Source: Leisingera methylohalidivorans DSM 14336 (GTDB lineage Bacteria > Pseudomonadota > Alphaproteobacteria > Rhodobacterales > Rhodobacteraceae). From it: a stretch of 64,000 nt of DNA. The stretch's first letter is position 1. The number at the start of each line of letters is the position of its first letter. The stretch lies in the NCBI RefSeq assembly GCF_000511355.1, contig NC_023135.1, forward strand, positions 2,258,371-2,322,370. The letters run 5' to 3'. Below the pieces are notes generated by a model. That model saw only the letters and a program-made list of their open reading frames with translations. It was not told the DNA's origin and did no database searches. The position numbers and the translations under genes were made by a program. Shown piece after piece: positions 34,782 to 43,605 of this stretch.

Positions 34782-34997
34782 CGTCGTTCTCCCTCGGGAT
34801 TCTTGTCCGTTTCGCGGAGCTTGCACCGCCTGCGTCCGGATGGCCAGCCCCGCGGCCGGCCCCGCCGCACACAGCCGGCAGCGTGATACTGCCGGGAAAT
34901 CCGCCTCTTCCCACCGCCTTTTTGCCACATTCTCACGGCAAATCTATTTGACGGCCCGGTCTGCGGGCCCGCATATGAAAGCGAATACCGGCCGCAT

Positions 34998-36023
34998 ATG
35001 GGACAGAATTTGACCGCCAGCCTTTCCTCCGTCCAGGCCTACCCGGCCGAGCGTTTCCGCGTCGAATACGGTGCCAACATGGGCGACCCTATGGGGCTGC
35101 TCGAGGACCTGGTGCTGGACGACATCTACCTGCTGAACAGCCCGGTGCCGCCGCAGCGGCTGGGCATCGCCGCCCACCACGATGGCAGTTTCCGCATCGC
35201 CGGCGACACCGCCCTGGGCACCCCGGGCGCGGTGCTGCATCTGGACTGCCTGCTGACGCTGATGCCCGACAGCGGCCCCAATACCGAGATCCTGGTGATG
35301 GTCGAAGTGGACGGTGACGGGCTGATTGCCGGAATCTTTCTGGTGCCGCTGGCCCCCTTGCAGGCGCATATGCCCTATACGCTGGTCAAGGCCGGGCGCA
35401 AGTCGGCCCGGCGCAAGCTGGCACAGTCCGCCTGCGTCTCGTTCACCCGCGGCACCCGCATCACGCTGGCCACCGGCGCGCAGCGCCTGATCGAGGACAT
35501 GCGCGCAGGCGACCGTGTGCTGACCCGGGACGACGGTATTCAGGAGGTGCGCTGGATTGGCCAGTCCACCCTGCGCGCGGTTGGGGATCTGGCCCCGATC
35601 CTGATCCGCCAGGGCGCCTTGAACAACGCCAATGACCTGATCGTCAGCCCCGCCCACCGGCTGATGGTCTATCAGCGCAGCGACGAAATCGGCGCCGGCG
35701 CGCCAGAGATCCTGGTCCGCGCCCGCGATCTGGTGAACGGCGACACCGTTGTGGTGCTGGACGGCGGCTTTGCCGACTATTTCCAGATTCTGTTCGACCG
35801 CCACCACATCATCTATGCCGAGGGCATCGCGGCGGAGAGCACCTTCCTCGACCCTGTGACAAGCCCGGCGCTGCCGGACGATTTCTGGACCCTGCGGCCC
35901 GGACACCAGCATGGCACCCTGCCCGCGCAGCACATGCGCGGCGCCCACGGCCTGGACGTCAGCCGGTCGCTGCTGGACCGGCCGGATGCGGTGGGGCTGC
36001 TGAAGCGGGCGTCGCTGCGGTAG
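34998..36023 (+). CDS. Hint-domain protein (second, full length)
   Basis: A 341-residue protein. Residues about 15-130 are an uncharacterised beta-rich N-terminal part. The Hint_2 domain starts near residue 148 with VSFTRGTRITLATGAQRLIEDM, then AGDRVLTRDDGIQEVRWIGQ. The Cys usually opening this domain is replaced by Ser in SFTRGT, which could still act as a nucleophile. The C-terminal third contains the conserved DHHII-like segment FDRHHIIYAEGIAAES, which is common to roseobacter Hint proteins. Its last 326 bp recur at 39606-39931. It may be excluded from the adjoining foreign block, since its composition matches the GC-rich chromosome. Confidence 0.82.
   Translation: MGQNLTASLSSVQAYPAERFRVEYGANMGDPMGLLEDLVLDDIYLLNSPVPPQRLGIAAHHDGSFRIAGDTALGTPGAVLHLDCLLTLMPDSGPNTEILVMVEVDGDGLIAGIFLVPLAPLQAHMPYTLVKAGRKSARRKLAQSACVSFTRGTRITLATGAQRLIEDMRAGDRVLTRDDGIQEVRWIGQSTLRAVGDLAPILIRQGALNNANDLIVSPAHRLMVYQRSDEIGAGAPEILVRARDLVNGDTVVVLDGGFADYFQILFDRHHIIYAEGIAAESTFLDPVTSPALPDDFWTLRPGHQHGTLPAQHMRGAHGLDVSRSLLDRPDAVGLLKRASLR
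35698..36023 (+). repeat. Direct repeat, copy 1 (3' end of the Hint gene)
   Basis: Matches 39606-39931 base for base with a constant offset of 3908 and only a handful of substitutions (for example near 35752, 35879 and 35900). Homology starts at GCGCGCCAGAGATCC and ends exactly at the stop codon TAG, with unrelated sequence on both outer sides. Confidence 0.9.
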
Positions 36024-36498
36024 TCTGTTTACCGTAAAGCGTGATGGGGGTTCCAGCGCAAAGCAGCCGTTGGGCCTAAGCGCTGAGAAAGCCCGATCTG
36101 AGCCCAAATCAGACCGTGATGCCACCGGACAGCGTATGTCTGCTCATGGCGCCAGCACGGCTATCCTCGTCAATACGCCCGGCTCACGCCGACGCAACCA
36201 ACTATTCCCCGGATTCCAAAGCTCTCGGTTTTCTCGTTCTTGGCATGACGAACACTCTAATTTATCGAACAAGAAGTGATCTTAATTTGGCAATCGCCAC
36301 CGCGAAACGCCCTATTTGGATTTGAGCGCGATTAAACAAGCCTTTTTCAGGGGCAAATAACATGCTGACGTATAGCTGCCCGCTCATTCACATCAGTGTC
36401 CTAATCCACTGGAGAAATTTGCGACCACTATAATCCTAAGGTGTTCAGGAACTGCCTTAAAACCGCTGTGTTCTTCGTTAAGTCAAACCGGAAGTACT
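36024..36498. other. Gap after the Hint gene, start of the foreign block
   Basis: These 475 bases shift to lower GC content and carry no open frame with a start site or a recognisable product. I found no terminal inverted repeats or tRNA here. Confidence 0.4.
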
Positions 36499-38187
36499 TT
36501 AGTTCTGTCGCATCTGCTGACCGGTCTGGTTAAACGCCTGCATTGGATTGAAGTTGGCGTTATTGGTCAGGACGATCGACCCGTTTTGCAGCTGCCAAGC
36601 GTGATTGTAGTTCTGGTTAAGCATCACGGTATTGCCGGATGGCGTTTTCCACGGCTGCACCTCCCAGATGCCGCTAACGGACTTGGCATGGCCTGCATCC
36701 TTCATTCCTTCCCGTTTCTTCCAGCTTTCAAACATCATGTCGCCGATTGAGGTATCAGCCTTGGCAACGCTGCTGACATTGGGGCGCGGCTGGCGCAATT
36801 TAATTTCCCACCATTTCTGTTCCAAGTGCTTCCACTGCGGATTAACCCGTAGATTGTTGATGATCGGGGCAAAGCCAGGATGCCCCTCGTCCAATTTCCC
36901 TACGGGGGTGAAAATGCCCATGATTATTGCAGTACGCCCGTCGCGATAGACGGCCCCAGAGTAATTGGCCTCCGCATGTTTAGTGATCACGACGAAATAG
37001 GCGTCATTCTCGCGCTGCTGGGTGCGGACATGAGCGCGGATCACCACGCCATCCACCCAGACTTTGGCTGTGGCAGGCCAACTGGCGCGCCAGGCCTGTC
37101 CGATCAGCTGCGTCAGCGGTTCCAGTTCCGGTGCACGCTGAACGTCTTGGATCGTGACCTGCAAAGTGGTTGCGATGGCTTGAAAATAGGCGCGAGACAC
37201 CATCTCTGCGTCCGTCAGATCCTCACCGAGGCACATGTAGCCCGCTGGCCCATCGGTTGACATCCCCCAGCTGAGCGGATCCATAAAGGCGAGACCATAT
37301 GCTTCGTCCTGAGTGCCCGTACCCCATATCAGCCCCGCACCCGTGAAACAGCCCGCTTGCCCATCAGAGTTGCTCCACTTCACCCCCCCTTGGGTTTTCC
37401 AGCTCGCAGGCACCAAGGTCTCATAGGCCGCAAACGGTTGGCCCGCTGGTCCGTTTTGATCCACGATCTGCGCGCGCCGCATTTCGATCGCTTCGTTGGG
37501 CGGAGAAGCCGGTCCGTTTGAGGCCAGCGTAGTACTGTCATTTGCCTGCGCGGGAGCGCTGGATCGATCGCTAGCCGCCCCGTCAGAGAACGCTGTGAAA
37601 TAGGCGTGAACTTCGCCCACAGCCGCAATGCCGACACTACCGAAGCCGTAAAGGTTACCCCCGATAGAGCCGAGCGACGTGCCGTTGAGCAGATACGAAA
37701 TCTCATTCCCATTTTCCACGATGGTCAGCATATTGGCCCTGCCCAACTGAAACGCGCTGCTACTTTGTTCCAATAAAGGCCGGAACCCTTCATCGTCGCG
37801 GCGGAATATCCGCACCACGCCCTGCGCATCCAGCGTCAGCATGTGGTAGACATCACGGGATTTGTTCAGCCCATAGAGGATCCCAGCAGATCCGGTGCTG
37901 CCCGGGTGAATTTCGAGCACGACATCGATCCGCCGTCGGCCTTCGGTGCCGTTTTCTGGGCCGACATAGAAGTATCTGATCGCATGCGGATCACCAATGT
38001 TATTGATCTCAAAACTGTTGACGTTGTTGATGAATTGCCAGGTGTCGTCCTGTCCTGAAGCAGGCAGGTATTGTGCAAGACGCCCCAAGCCAGCGCTCCC
38101 GGATTGGGCGGAAGCCGGACTAGTATCAGCTAAGCACCAGACAAAAAGGGAACAAATTCCAGTAAGAAGAAAGCGAAACGCACTCAT
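36499..38187 (-). CDS. Secreted orphan protein with a DUF1080-like N-terminal region
   Basis: A 562-residue exported protein, not recognised. Residues 1-30 form a Sec signal (MSAFRFLLTGICSLFVWCLA...ASAQ). Residues about 45-195 are beta-rich (TWQFINNVNSFEINNIGD, RIDVVLEIHPG, GILYGLNKSRDVYHML, ENGNEISYLLNGTSLGSIGG) and resemble the concanavalin-like domain seen in 3-keto-disaccharide hydrolases, but without certainty. A Ser/Ala-rich linker (about 200-230) leads to a C-terminal half containing VWVDGVVIRAHVR and a Gln/Asn-rich end (NFNPMQAFNQTG). AAAGGAGC precedes the ATG at 38187. It lies inside the block bounded by the Hint repeats. Confidence 0.75.
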   Translation of the reverse strand: MSAFRFLLTGICSLFVWCLADTSPASAQSGSAGLGRLAQYLPASGQDDTWQFINNVNSFEINNIGDPHAIRYFYVGPENGTEGRRRIDVVLEIHPGSTGSAGILYGLNKSRDVYHMLTLDAQGVVRIFRRDDEGFRPLLEQSSSAFQLGRANMLTIVENGNEISYLLNGTSLGSIGGNLYGFGSVGIAAVGEVHAYFTAFSDGAASDRSSAPAQANDSTTLASNGPASPPNEAIEMRRAQIVDQNGPAGQPFAAYETLVPASWKTQGGVKWSNSDGQAGCFTGAGLIWGTGTQDEAYGLAFMDPLSWGMSTDGPAGYMCLGEDLTDAEMVSRAYFQAIATTLQVTIQDVQRAPELEPLTQLIGQAWRASWPATAKVWVDGVVIRAHVRTQQRENDAYFVVITKHAEANYSGAVYRDGRTAIIMGIFTPVGKLDEGHPGFAPIINNLRVNPQWKHLEQKWWEIKLRQPRPNVSSVAKADTSIGDMMFESWKKREGMKDAGHAKSVSGIWEVQPWKTPSGNTVMLNQNYNHAWQLQNGSIVLTNNANFNPMQAFNQTGQQMRQN

Positions 38188-38660
38188 AGCGGCTCCTTTC
38201 AAAATGTAGGTTGGAACTATTCGCAATAAGGTACCAGAAAATCGGGTTCCGACAAAGAAGTTTGGTAGAACGATGGCGAGAGGGGATGCTAGGCGTTAGT
38301 CCTAGCGGGGCTTTGTAATGGCTAAAGCGGACTAAGGTGCGGGCGCAGCAAAAGTCCGCAAAGTCTGAGGTTTGTGGCTGCTGTCATCGTGAGATGCAGC
38401 GGCGATAAATCTGACAAGGAGGAAAGCGCGGGCGGCTTTCGTTGCCAGGGGGATTGTGCGTTACGAGTTCAGCCTTCGTTGGCCGGATCGGTGGGGCTGA
38501 TCGCTTTGACGAGTGCAGGCGCGGCGGTTTTCACGGCCTGTTGTTGCCGGTTGGTTTGTCTTTTCGCATCCATTAGCCTGTTTTGGTGCCTGTTTCATGA
38601 GGCCGGGCGCAGTGATCGGTGCGGCGTCTGCGTATCGCCGGGCCGGGCATTTTCGCTGTG
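38188..38660. other. Region downstream of the IS91 transposase, likely ori end of the element
   Basis: These 473 bases hold no credible gene. Because IS91 family elements carry their replication origin (oriIS) just beyond the 3' end of the transposase gene, the left end of the element should lie here, probably between about 38330 and 38600. I could not identify the exact terminal sequence or the GAAC/CAAG target. Confidence 0.35.
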
Positions 38661-39605
38661 TCATGCGGCCTCCCCCAATGGCGGCGCGCGGGATTTCGGG
38701 GTTTGGCCGCGGGTGAATGCCTCAACGATGCGCATCGCCCCGCCGCATTTGGGGCCAGGCCGGCACACGATCCGGCCGTCGGGATCTTCGCTTGCCGCTT
38801 CACCGGTTGCCTGACCGGGTTCGGGCTCCGCGTTGAGCAAATGCCTGATCTTCTTGATCCTGCCGCGGCGGATGCCGTTGGCGAGGAAGCCGGTGTGGCG
38901 GATGCGGTGGAAGCCGGAGGGCAGGACATGGATCAGGAAGCGACGGATGAACTCGTCCGTGCGCAGGCGCATGATCTTCAATCGGTCACCGCGCCTGATG
39001 CGGTAGTCTTTCCAGCGGAAGGCCACCGTGCCGGCATTGGCGCTGACCAAGCGCTGGTTCGAGATCGCGACGCGGCGGGTATAGCGGCTGAGACAGGCCA
39101 ACACGGCTTCGGGCCCTCCGAAGGGTGGCTTGGCGCAAACAACCCAATCGGTCTTGCGTAGTGGCGCGGGATGGGCTGCAATGCTGCCGGAGCCGGTCAG
39201 TCCCGCCAATGCTCCGAAGAAACGCAGCTTGCTCGTCCGGTGCAACCGGATCAGCCCTTCAAGGAACAGGCGCCGGAACAGCCGGGACAGGACCTTCACG
39301 GATAGGAAGAACCTTGGGCGGCAGCCGATCCAGCGGGTGCCGTCCTGGGACAGCCCGCCACCTGGCACGATGACATGCACGTACGGATGGTGGGTCAGCG
39401 CCGGGCCCCATGTGTGCAGCACCGATGCCATGCCGATCTTTGCGCCAAGGTGTTTTTGGCCGGCAGCGATGGTCAGTGGCGTTTGTGACGAAGCCTTGAA
39501 CAAGAGGCCGTAGACCGCCGCCTTGTTCTGGCAGGCAAAGTCGGCAATCCGGGCAGGGAGCGTAAAGACCGCATGGAAGTCTTCGGCCGGCAACAGGTCT
39601 TCCAT
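38661..39605 (-). mobile_element. IS91-family (Y2/HUH) transposase, 5' truncated
   Basis: 314 residues of an IS91/IS801-type rolling-circle transposase. Seen: FHAVFTLPARIADFACQNKA at the present N-terminus, the HUH metal site in ALTHHPYVHVIVPGGGLS, RWKDYRIRRGDRLKIMRLRTDEFIRRFLIHVLP and a C-terminal CxGxxR region. The usual N-terminal zinc-binding part (about 60-90 residues) is missing: the open frame begins at the junction with the duplicated Hint fragment (39605/39606). The catalytic pair Tyr-x3-Tyr appears as CLSRY, so the first Tyr is Cys. Both points suggest that this copy is inactive. The lost 5' end is where terIS would lie. Confidence 0.85.
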
Positions 39606-39931
39606 GCGCGCCAGAGATCCTGGTCCGCGCCCGCGATCTGGTGAACGGCGACACCGTAGTGGTGCTGGACGGCGGCTTTGCCGACTATTTCCAGATTCTG
39701 TTCGACCGCCACCACATCATCTATGCCGAGGGCATCGCGGCGGAGAGCACCTTCCTCGACCCTGTGACAAGCCCGGCGCTGCCGGAAGATTTCTGGACCC
39801 TGCGCCCCAGACACCAGCATGGCACCCTGCCCGCGCAGCACATGCGCGGCGCCCACGGCCTGGACGTCAGCCGATCGCTGCTGGACCGGCCGGATGCGGT
39901 GGGGCTGCTGAAGCGGGCGTCGCTGCGGTAG
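39606..39931 (+). pseudogene. Duplicated 3' fragment of the Hint gene
   Basis: The last 108 codons of the Hint gene at 34998-36023, including its stop, recur here with a few substitutions. No start codon or upstream part of the gene is present; the fragment begins at the first base after the truncated transposase. An in-frame ATG inside could not give a functional domain, because the Hint start block is missing. It serves as direct repeat copy 2 of 35698-36023. Confidence 0.85.
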
Positions 39932-39972
39932 CGTTTCAAGCTCCGCAAGAGATGTACTAGACACTTGCCTAG

Positions 39973-40251
39973 GTGACCCAAGTGCCCACCTCCGCTTTAC
40001 CCCTATGTGAGAAGCTTAAGCATTCACTAACTGAATGCCCCAACGGCAACGAGTGTACGATTTTAGTACCGACAAAGCTTCGCCTTTACATGCCCTTCCA
40101 TTCAAATGATGGTAAGATTGCTCTCGTGGCCTCTTCAATTCTCTTCGGTTGCCTATGCTTAACGGACATGTCAGAAGAGGCCAACAGCGAACATCTCGGC
40201 GCCGTGCCCATACAGGCGCGTCCCCAAGCGCTCGAATCAGGCAGTAGATGA
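39973..40251 (+). CDS. Possible small gene upstream of the exonuclease gene
   Basis: A 92-codon open frame (GTG start, no ribosome-binding site) whose TGA overlaps the ATG of the exonuclease gene in an ATGA, the arrangement of coupled genes. It has one hydrophobic stretch (KIALVASSILFGCLCL) and no recognisable domain. An internal ATG near 40090 is an alternative start. The DNA is AT-rich like the two genes that follow. The overlap could be chance; I would not rely on it. Confidence 0.28.
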   Translation: MTQVPTSALPLCEKLKHSLTECPNGNECTILVPTKLRLYMPFHSNDGKIALVASSILFGCLCLTDMSEEANSEHLGAVPIQARPQALESGSR

Positions 40252-40832
40252 ATAGAGACATGGACATATACTTTTCCGCGGATATTGAAACCGATGGATC
40301 AATCCCCGGCCCGTATTCCATGCTGTCGTTTGCACTGGTTTATGCAGGGAATTTTGACGGTCACAAATTTGTGCGCCCGGCCCAATATACGAGAACTTTT
40401 TATCGCGAACTATCTCCAATTTCGGAAGACTTTGAACCTGAAGCACTGGAAGTTAATGGTTTAGACCGGGAAAGACTAATTTCCACTGGCTCAAATCCTG
40501 TCGATGCTATGCTTGAAGCGTATAACTGGGTGCGGTCTCAGTCTCAGGATGGCAACCCTGTTTTTGTTGCCTACCCGTTAAGTTTTGATTGGTCTTGGAT
40601 GTATTGGTACTTCTTAAAATTTTGCCCCAAAGGTTCACCTTTTGGACATTCCAGATGTTATGACATCAAAACTTCCCTTGCAGTAAAGTTGAATAATCCA
40701 GTTTCCCTTTCTGGAAAGTCAAGCTTGCCATCCGAAATGCAGTCAAACAAACCCCACACGCACAACGCGCTAGATGACGCCATTGAGCAAGCCGAAATTT
40801 TCGCAAACATTTTTGAATGGGAAAGAAATTGA
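40248..40832 (+). CDS. DEDD-family 3'-5' exonuclease-like protein
   Basis: A 194-residue protein with the three DEDDh exonuclease motifs: Exo I in YFSADIETDG (residues 8-17), Exo II around FVAYPLSFDWSW (about 106-117) and Exo III in HNALDDAIEQA (about 174-184), which supplies the general-base His and last Asp. These are two-metal-ion enzymes that trim RNA or DNA from the 3' end (oligoribonuclease, DnaQ and RNase T relatives). The protein is one compact domain. It overlaps the following nucleotidyltransferase gene by 16 bases, so they form one unit. GC content is far below the flanking chromosome, indicating transfer. Confidence 0.8.
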   Translation: MNRDMDIYFSADIETDGSIPGPYSMLSFALVYAGNFDGHKFVRPAQYTRTFYRELSPISEDFEPEALEVNGLDRERLISTGSNPVDAMLEAYNWVRSQSQDGNPVFVAYPLSFDWSWMYWYFLKFCPKGSPFGHSRCYDIKTSLAVKLNNPVSLSGKSSLPSEMQSNKPHTHNALDDAIEQAEIFANIFEWERN

Positions 40833-41812
40833 CTTACCTTGAGGAAAGAAGAAGTTCGACTCTGGAGAAATTTAAGGAACTGCAGATTAATGTTGCAGAC
40901 CTCAACAAGATACTCGGTGACAAGGCCTGCATATACGCTACTGGTTCTTTCGGCCGATTGGAGGCTGGTTCAAAGAGTGACCTAGATCTTTTCATAGTAT
41001 CGAAGGTCGCAAAGGATGGAGAGAAAACTGTAAACCTCCTGTCGAACCTCGATGTGATCCTCGCAAAAGCCGAACTTATCCGAGCAGTTCGAAACATGAA
41101 CCTTCCCGACTTCGATGGCGACGGGAAATACCTTACATGTCATGCTGTTTCCGACTTCTTGATACATCTCGGCAGCCCAGAGGATGATTATAGAAATACA
41201 TTGACCGGTCGCCTACTAATGTTTCTTGAAGGGCGAGCAGTTGTTGGCGAAGATGTTTTTAACGAAGTAATCGAAGAAGTTATTGCCGAATATTTTCGAG
41301 ACTACGCTGACCACTCGGATGCCTTTATCCCAGCTTTTCTCTGCAACGACATTCTCCGACTGTGGCGCACTTTTTGTGTTAACTACGAGTTTGCACGCAG
41401 AAAGAACATCTCCGCGCAGGAGAAGGCTCGGATAAAGAACTTAAAACTAAAACACAGCAGAATGCTTACTTGTTACTCCGCAATTTGCTTTCTCTTGTAC
41501 TGCTACAAGAAGAATCGAACGGTAACCCCCCAGGACGCGAAGGAAATGGTGAGCCTTACGCCCACGGATCGGCTCACGCACATCGCAAGGGAAGCCAATG
41601 ACCCCAAACTTGCTGAGGCAAATGACGATTTGATCTCTCGATACTCCGAGTTCTTGAAGACCACCGATATGCCAGATGAAGAACTGCAACACGAAGTCAG
41701 CGAGAATTGGAAAGCTTGGGAAGAAAAGTCATACGACTTTGGGGACAAACTGAATTTCTACCTAAAGACACTAGGGGAAGAAACTCGCTTCTTTAGGCTA
41801 CTAGTCATTTAG
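40817..41812 (+). CDS. Nucleotidyltransferase-fold protein
   Basis: A 331-residue protein. The polymerase-beta-type active site is clear: TGSFGRLEAGSKSDLDLFIV (about residues 42-61), with the helix-turn GS and the DxD metal pair, and a third acidic position expected near DLP-FD-DGKY. Residues about 100-320 are helical, with a conserved-looking FIPAFLCNDILRLWRTFCVNYEFARRK. The layout resembles GlnD/DUF294-type and CCA-adding-type transferases more than CBASS cyclases. It is coupled to an exonuclease gene, suggesting opposing additions and removals at a nucleic-acid 3' end. The strongly AT-rich composition indicates recent acquisition. Confidence 0.8.
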   Translation: MGKKLTYLEERRSSTLEKFKELQINVADLNKILGDKACIYATGSFGRLEAGSKSDLDLFIVSKVAKDGEKTVNLLSNLDVILAKAELIRAVRNMNLPDFDGDGKYLTCHAVSDFLIHLGSPEDDYRNTLTGRLLMFLEGRAVVGEDVFNEVIEEVIAEYFRDYADHSDAFIPAFLCNDILRLWRTFCVNYEFARRKNISAQEKARIKNLKLKHSRMLTCYSAICFLLYCYKKNRTVTPQDAKEMVSLTPTDRLTHIAREANDPKLAEANDDLISRYSEFLKTTDMPDEELQHEVSENWKAWEEKSYDFGDKLNFYLKTLGEETRFFRLLVI

Positions 41813-41845
41813 AAGATACTTTTAGAGCGAGTGGAAAAGGGCGCG

Positions 41846-41866
41846 GCCCGGCGGTGAACGCCGGGC
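41846..41866. other. Hairpin at the right edge of the foreign block
   Basis: GCCCGGCG (41846-41853) and CGCCGGGC (41859-41866) form a perfect 8-bp stem with a GTGAA loop. The composition switches back to GC-rich here. It may terminate the preceding unit weakly or regulate prfC, which starts about 100 bases on. Confidence 0.4.
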
Positions 41867-41969
41867 AGGCACGTGGCGCCAGCCGGTGCACAGGGGGGGC
41901 ACGCGGGGTGTACGCCTGCCGCCCCCTGTTTTTCTTGCCTCCTGCGGCATTCCTGCTATACGCGCGCAC

Positions 41970-43577
41970 ATGCTGGATTCCGCTTCAAACCACCCCGAAC
42001 TGCCGCCCGAAATTGCACGGCGCCGGACCTTTGCGATCATTTCGCACCCGGACGCCGGCAAGACCACGCTGACTGAAAAGTTCCTGCTGTACGGCGGTGC
42101 GATTCAGATGGCCGGCCAGGTGCGCGCCAAGGGGGAAGCGCGGCGCACGCGATCGGACTTCATGCAGATGGAAAAGGACCGCGGGATTTCGGTCTCGGCC
42201 TCGGCGATGTCGTTTGATTTCAGCGGCTTCCGCTTCAACCTGGTGGATACGCCCGGCCACTCGGACTTCTCCGAGGACACCTACCGCACGCTGACAGCAG
42301 TGGATGCGGCAGTGATGGTGATCGACGGCGCCAAGGGCGTGGAAAGCCAGACCCAGAAGCTGTTCGAGGTCTGCCGCCTGCGCGACCTGCCGATCCTGAC
42401 CTTCTGTAACAAGATGGACCGCGAAAGCCGGGACACCTTCGAGATCATCGACGAGATCCAGCAGAACCTGGCAATTGACGTGACACCTGCCAGCTGGCCG
42501 ATCGGCGTCGGCCGCGAATTCATCGGCTGTTACGACATGCTGCGCGACCGGCTGGAGCTGATGGACCGCGCCGACCGCAACAAGGTTGCGGAAAGCATTG
42601 AGATCAACGGCCTGGATGATCCCAAGCTGGCAGAACATGTGCCGGAACACTTGCTGGAACAGCTGCTGGAAGAGGTCGAAATGGCCCGTGAGCTGCTGCC
42701 GGCCCTGGATCCGCAATCGGTGCTCGAAGGCCATATGACCCCGATCTGGTTCGGTTCGGCGATCAACTCGTTCGGCGTGAAGGAGCTGATGGACGGCATC
42801 GGCGCCTATGGCCCCGAACCGCAGCCGCAATCCGCCCAGCCCCGCCAGGTGGCGCCGGAAGAAAAAAAGGTCGCGGGATTTGTCTTCAAGGTGCAGGCCA
42901 ACATGGACCCCAAGCACCGCGACCGGGTCGCCTTTGTCCGGATGGCGTCGGGGCATTTCAAACGCGGCATGAAACTGACCCATGTGCGCACCAAAAAGCC
43001 GATGGCGATTTCCAACCCGGTGCTGTTCCTGGCCTCTGACCGCGAACTGGCGGAAGAGGCCTGGGCGGGCGATATTATCGGCATTCCGAACCACGGCCAG
43101 CTGCGTATCGGCGATACGCTGACCGAGGGCGAGGAGATCCGGGTGACCGGCATCCCATCGTTTGCGCCGGAACTGCTGCAAGGCGTGCGGGCGGGCGATC
43201 CGATGAAAGCCAAGCATCTGGAAAAGGCGCTGATGCAATTTGCCGAGGAAGGCGCCGCCAAGGTGTTCAAGCCCTCGATCGGCTCCGGATTCATCGTTGG
43301 TGTTGTCGGCCAGTTGCAGTTCGAGGTTCTGGCCTCGCGAATCGAGATAGAATACGGCCTGCCGGTGCGGTTTGAGGCCAGCCAGTTCACCTCGGCCCGC
43401 TGGGTCAGCGGCGAGCGGGCAGCAGTGGACAAGTTCACCAATGCCAACAAGCAGCACATCGCGCATGATCACGACGGCGATGTGGTGTACCTGACGCGGC
43501 TGCAATGGGACATCGACCGGGTGGTGCGCGACTATCCGGACTTGAAACTGACCGCGACCAAGGAAATGATGGTGTAA
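41970..43577 (+). CDS. prfC: Peptide chain release factor 3
   Basis: GTPase that ejects RF1 and RF2 from the ribosome after termination. The 535-residue protein has the G1 loop SHPDAGKTT (residues 25-33), the switch II motif DTPGH near 93, G4 NKMD near 147, and domains II and III typical of RF3 to the end. The start at 41970 gives a length matching the family (about 530); coding character does not extend upstream, and the longer frame has no ribosome-binding site. It marks the return to chromosomal composition after the foreign block. Confidence 0.93.
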   Translation: MLDSASNHPELPPEIARRRTFAIISHPDAGKTTLTEKFLLYGGAIQMAGQVRAKGEARRTRSDFMQMEKDRGISVSASAMSFDFSGFRFNLVDTPGHSDFSEDTYRTLTAVDAAVMVIDGAKGVESQTQKLFEVCRLRDLPILTFCNKMDRESRDTFEIIDEIQQNLAIDVTPASWPIGVGREFIGCYDMLRDRLELMDRADRNKVAESIEINGLDDPKLAEHVPEHLLEQLLEEVEMARELLPALDPQSVLEGHMTPIWFGSAINSFGVKELMDGIGAYGPEPQPQSAQPRQVAPEEKKVAGFVFKVQANMDPKHRDRVAFVRMASGHFKRGMKLTHVRTKKPMAISNPVLFLASDRELAEEAWAGDIIGIPNHGQLRIGDTLTEGEEIRVTGIPSFAPELLQGVRAGDPMKAKHLEKALMQFAEEGAAKVFKPSIGSGFIVGVVGQLQFEVLASRIEIEYGLPVRFEASQFTSARWVSGERAAVDKFTNANKQHIAHDHDGDVVYLTRLQWDIDRVVRDYPDLKLTATKEMMV

Positions 43578-43605
43578 CCGACGGCCCTTTAGAGAAATCA
43601 GAGCA

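Noticed and set aside
40817..41812. CBASS cyclase (CD-NTase)
   Set aside because: The GS...DxD motif fits many nucleotidyltransferases; there is no effector, Cap2/Cap3 or other CBASS gene beside it, and the helical C-terminus resembles GlnD/DUF294-type proteins more.
36024..41812. Integrated prophage
   Set aside because: No integrase, capsid, terminase or tail genes and no tRNA junction; the block is explained better by an IS91-linked rearrangement.
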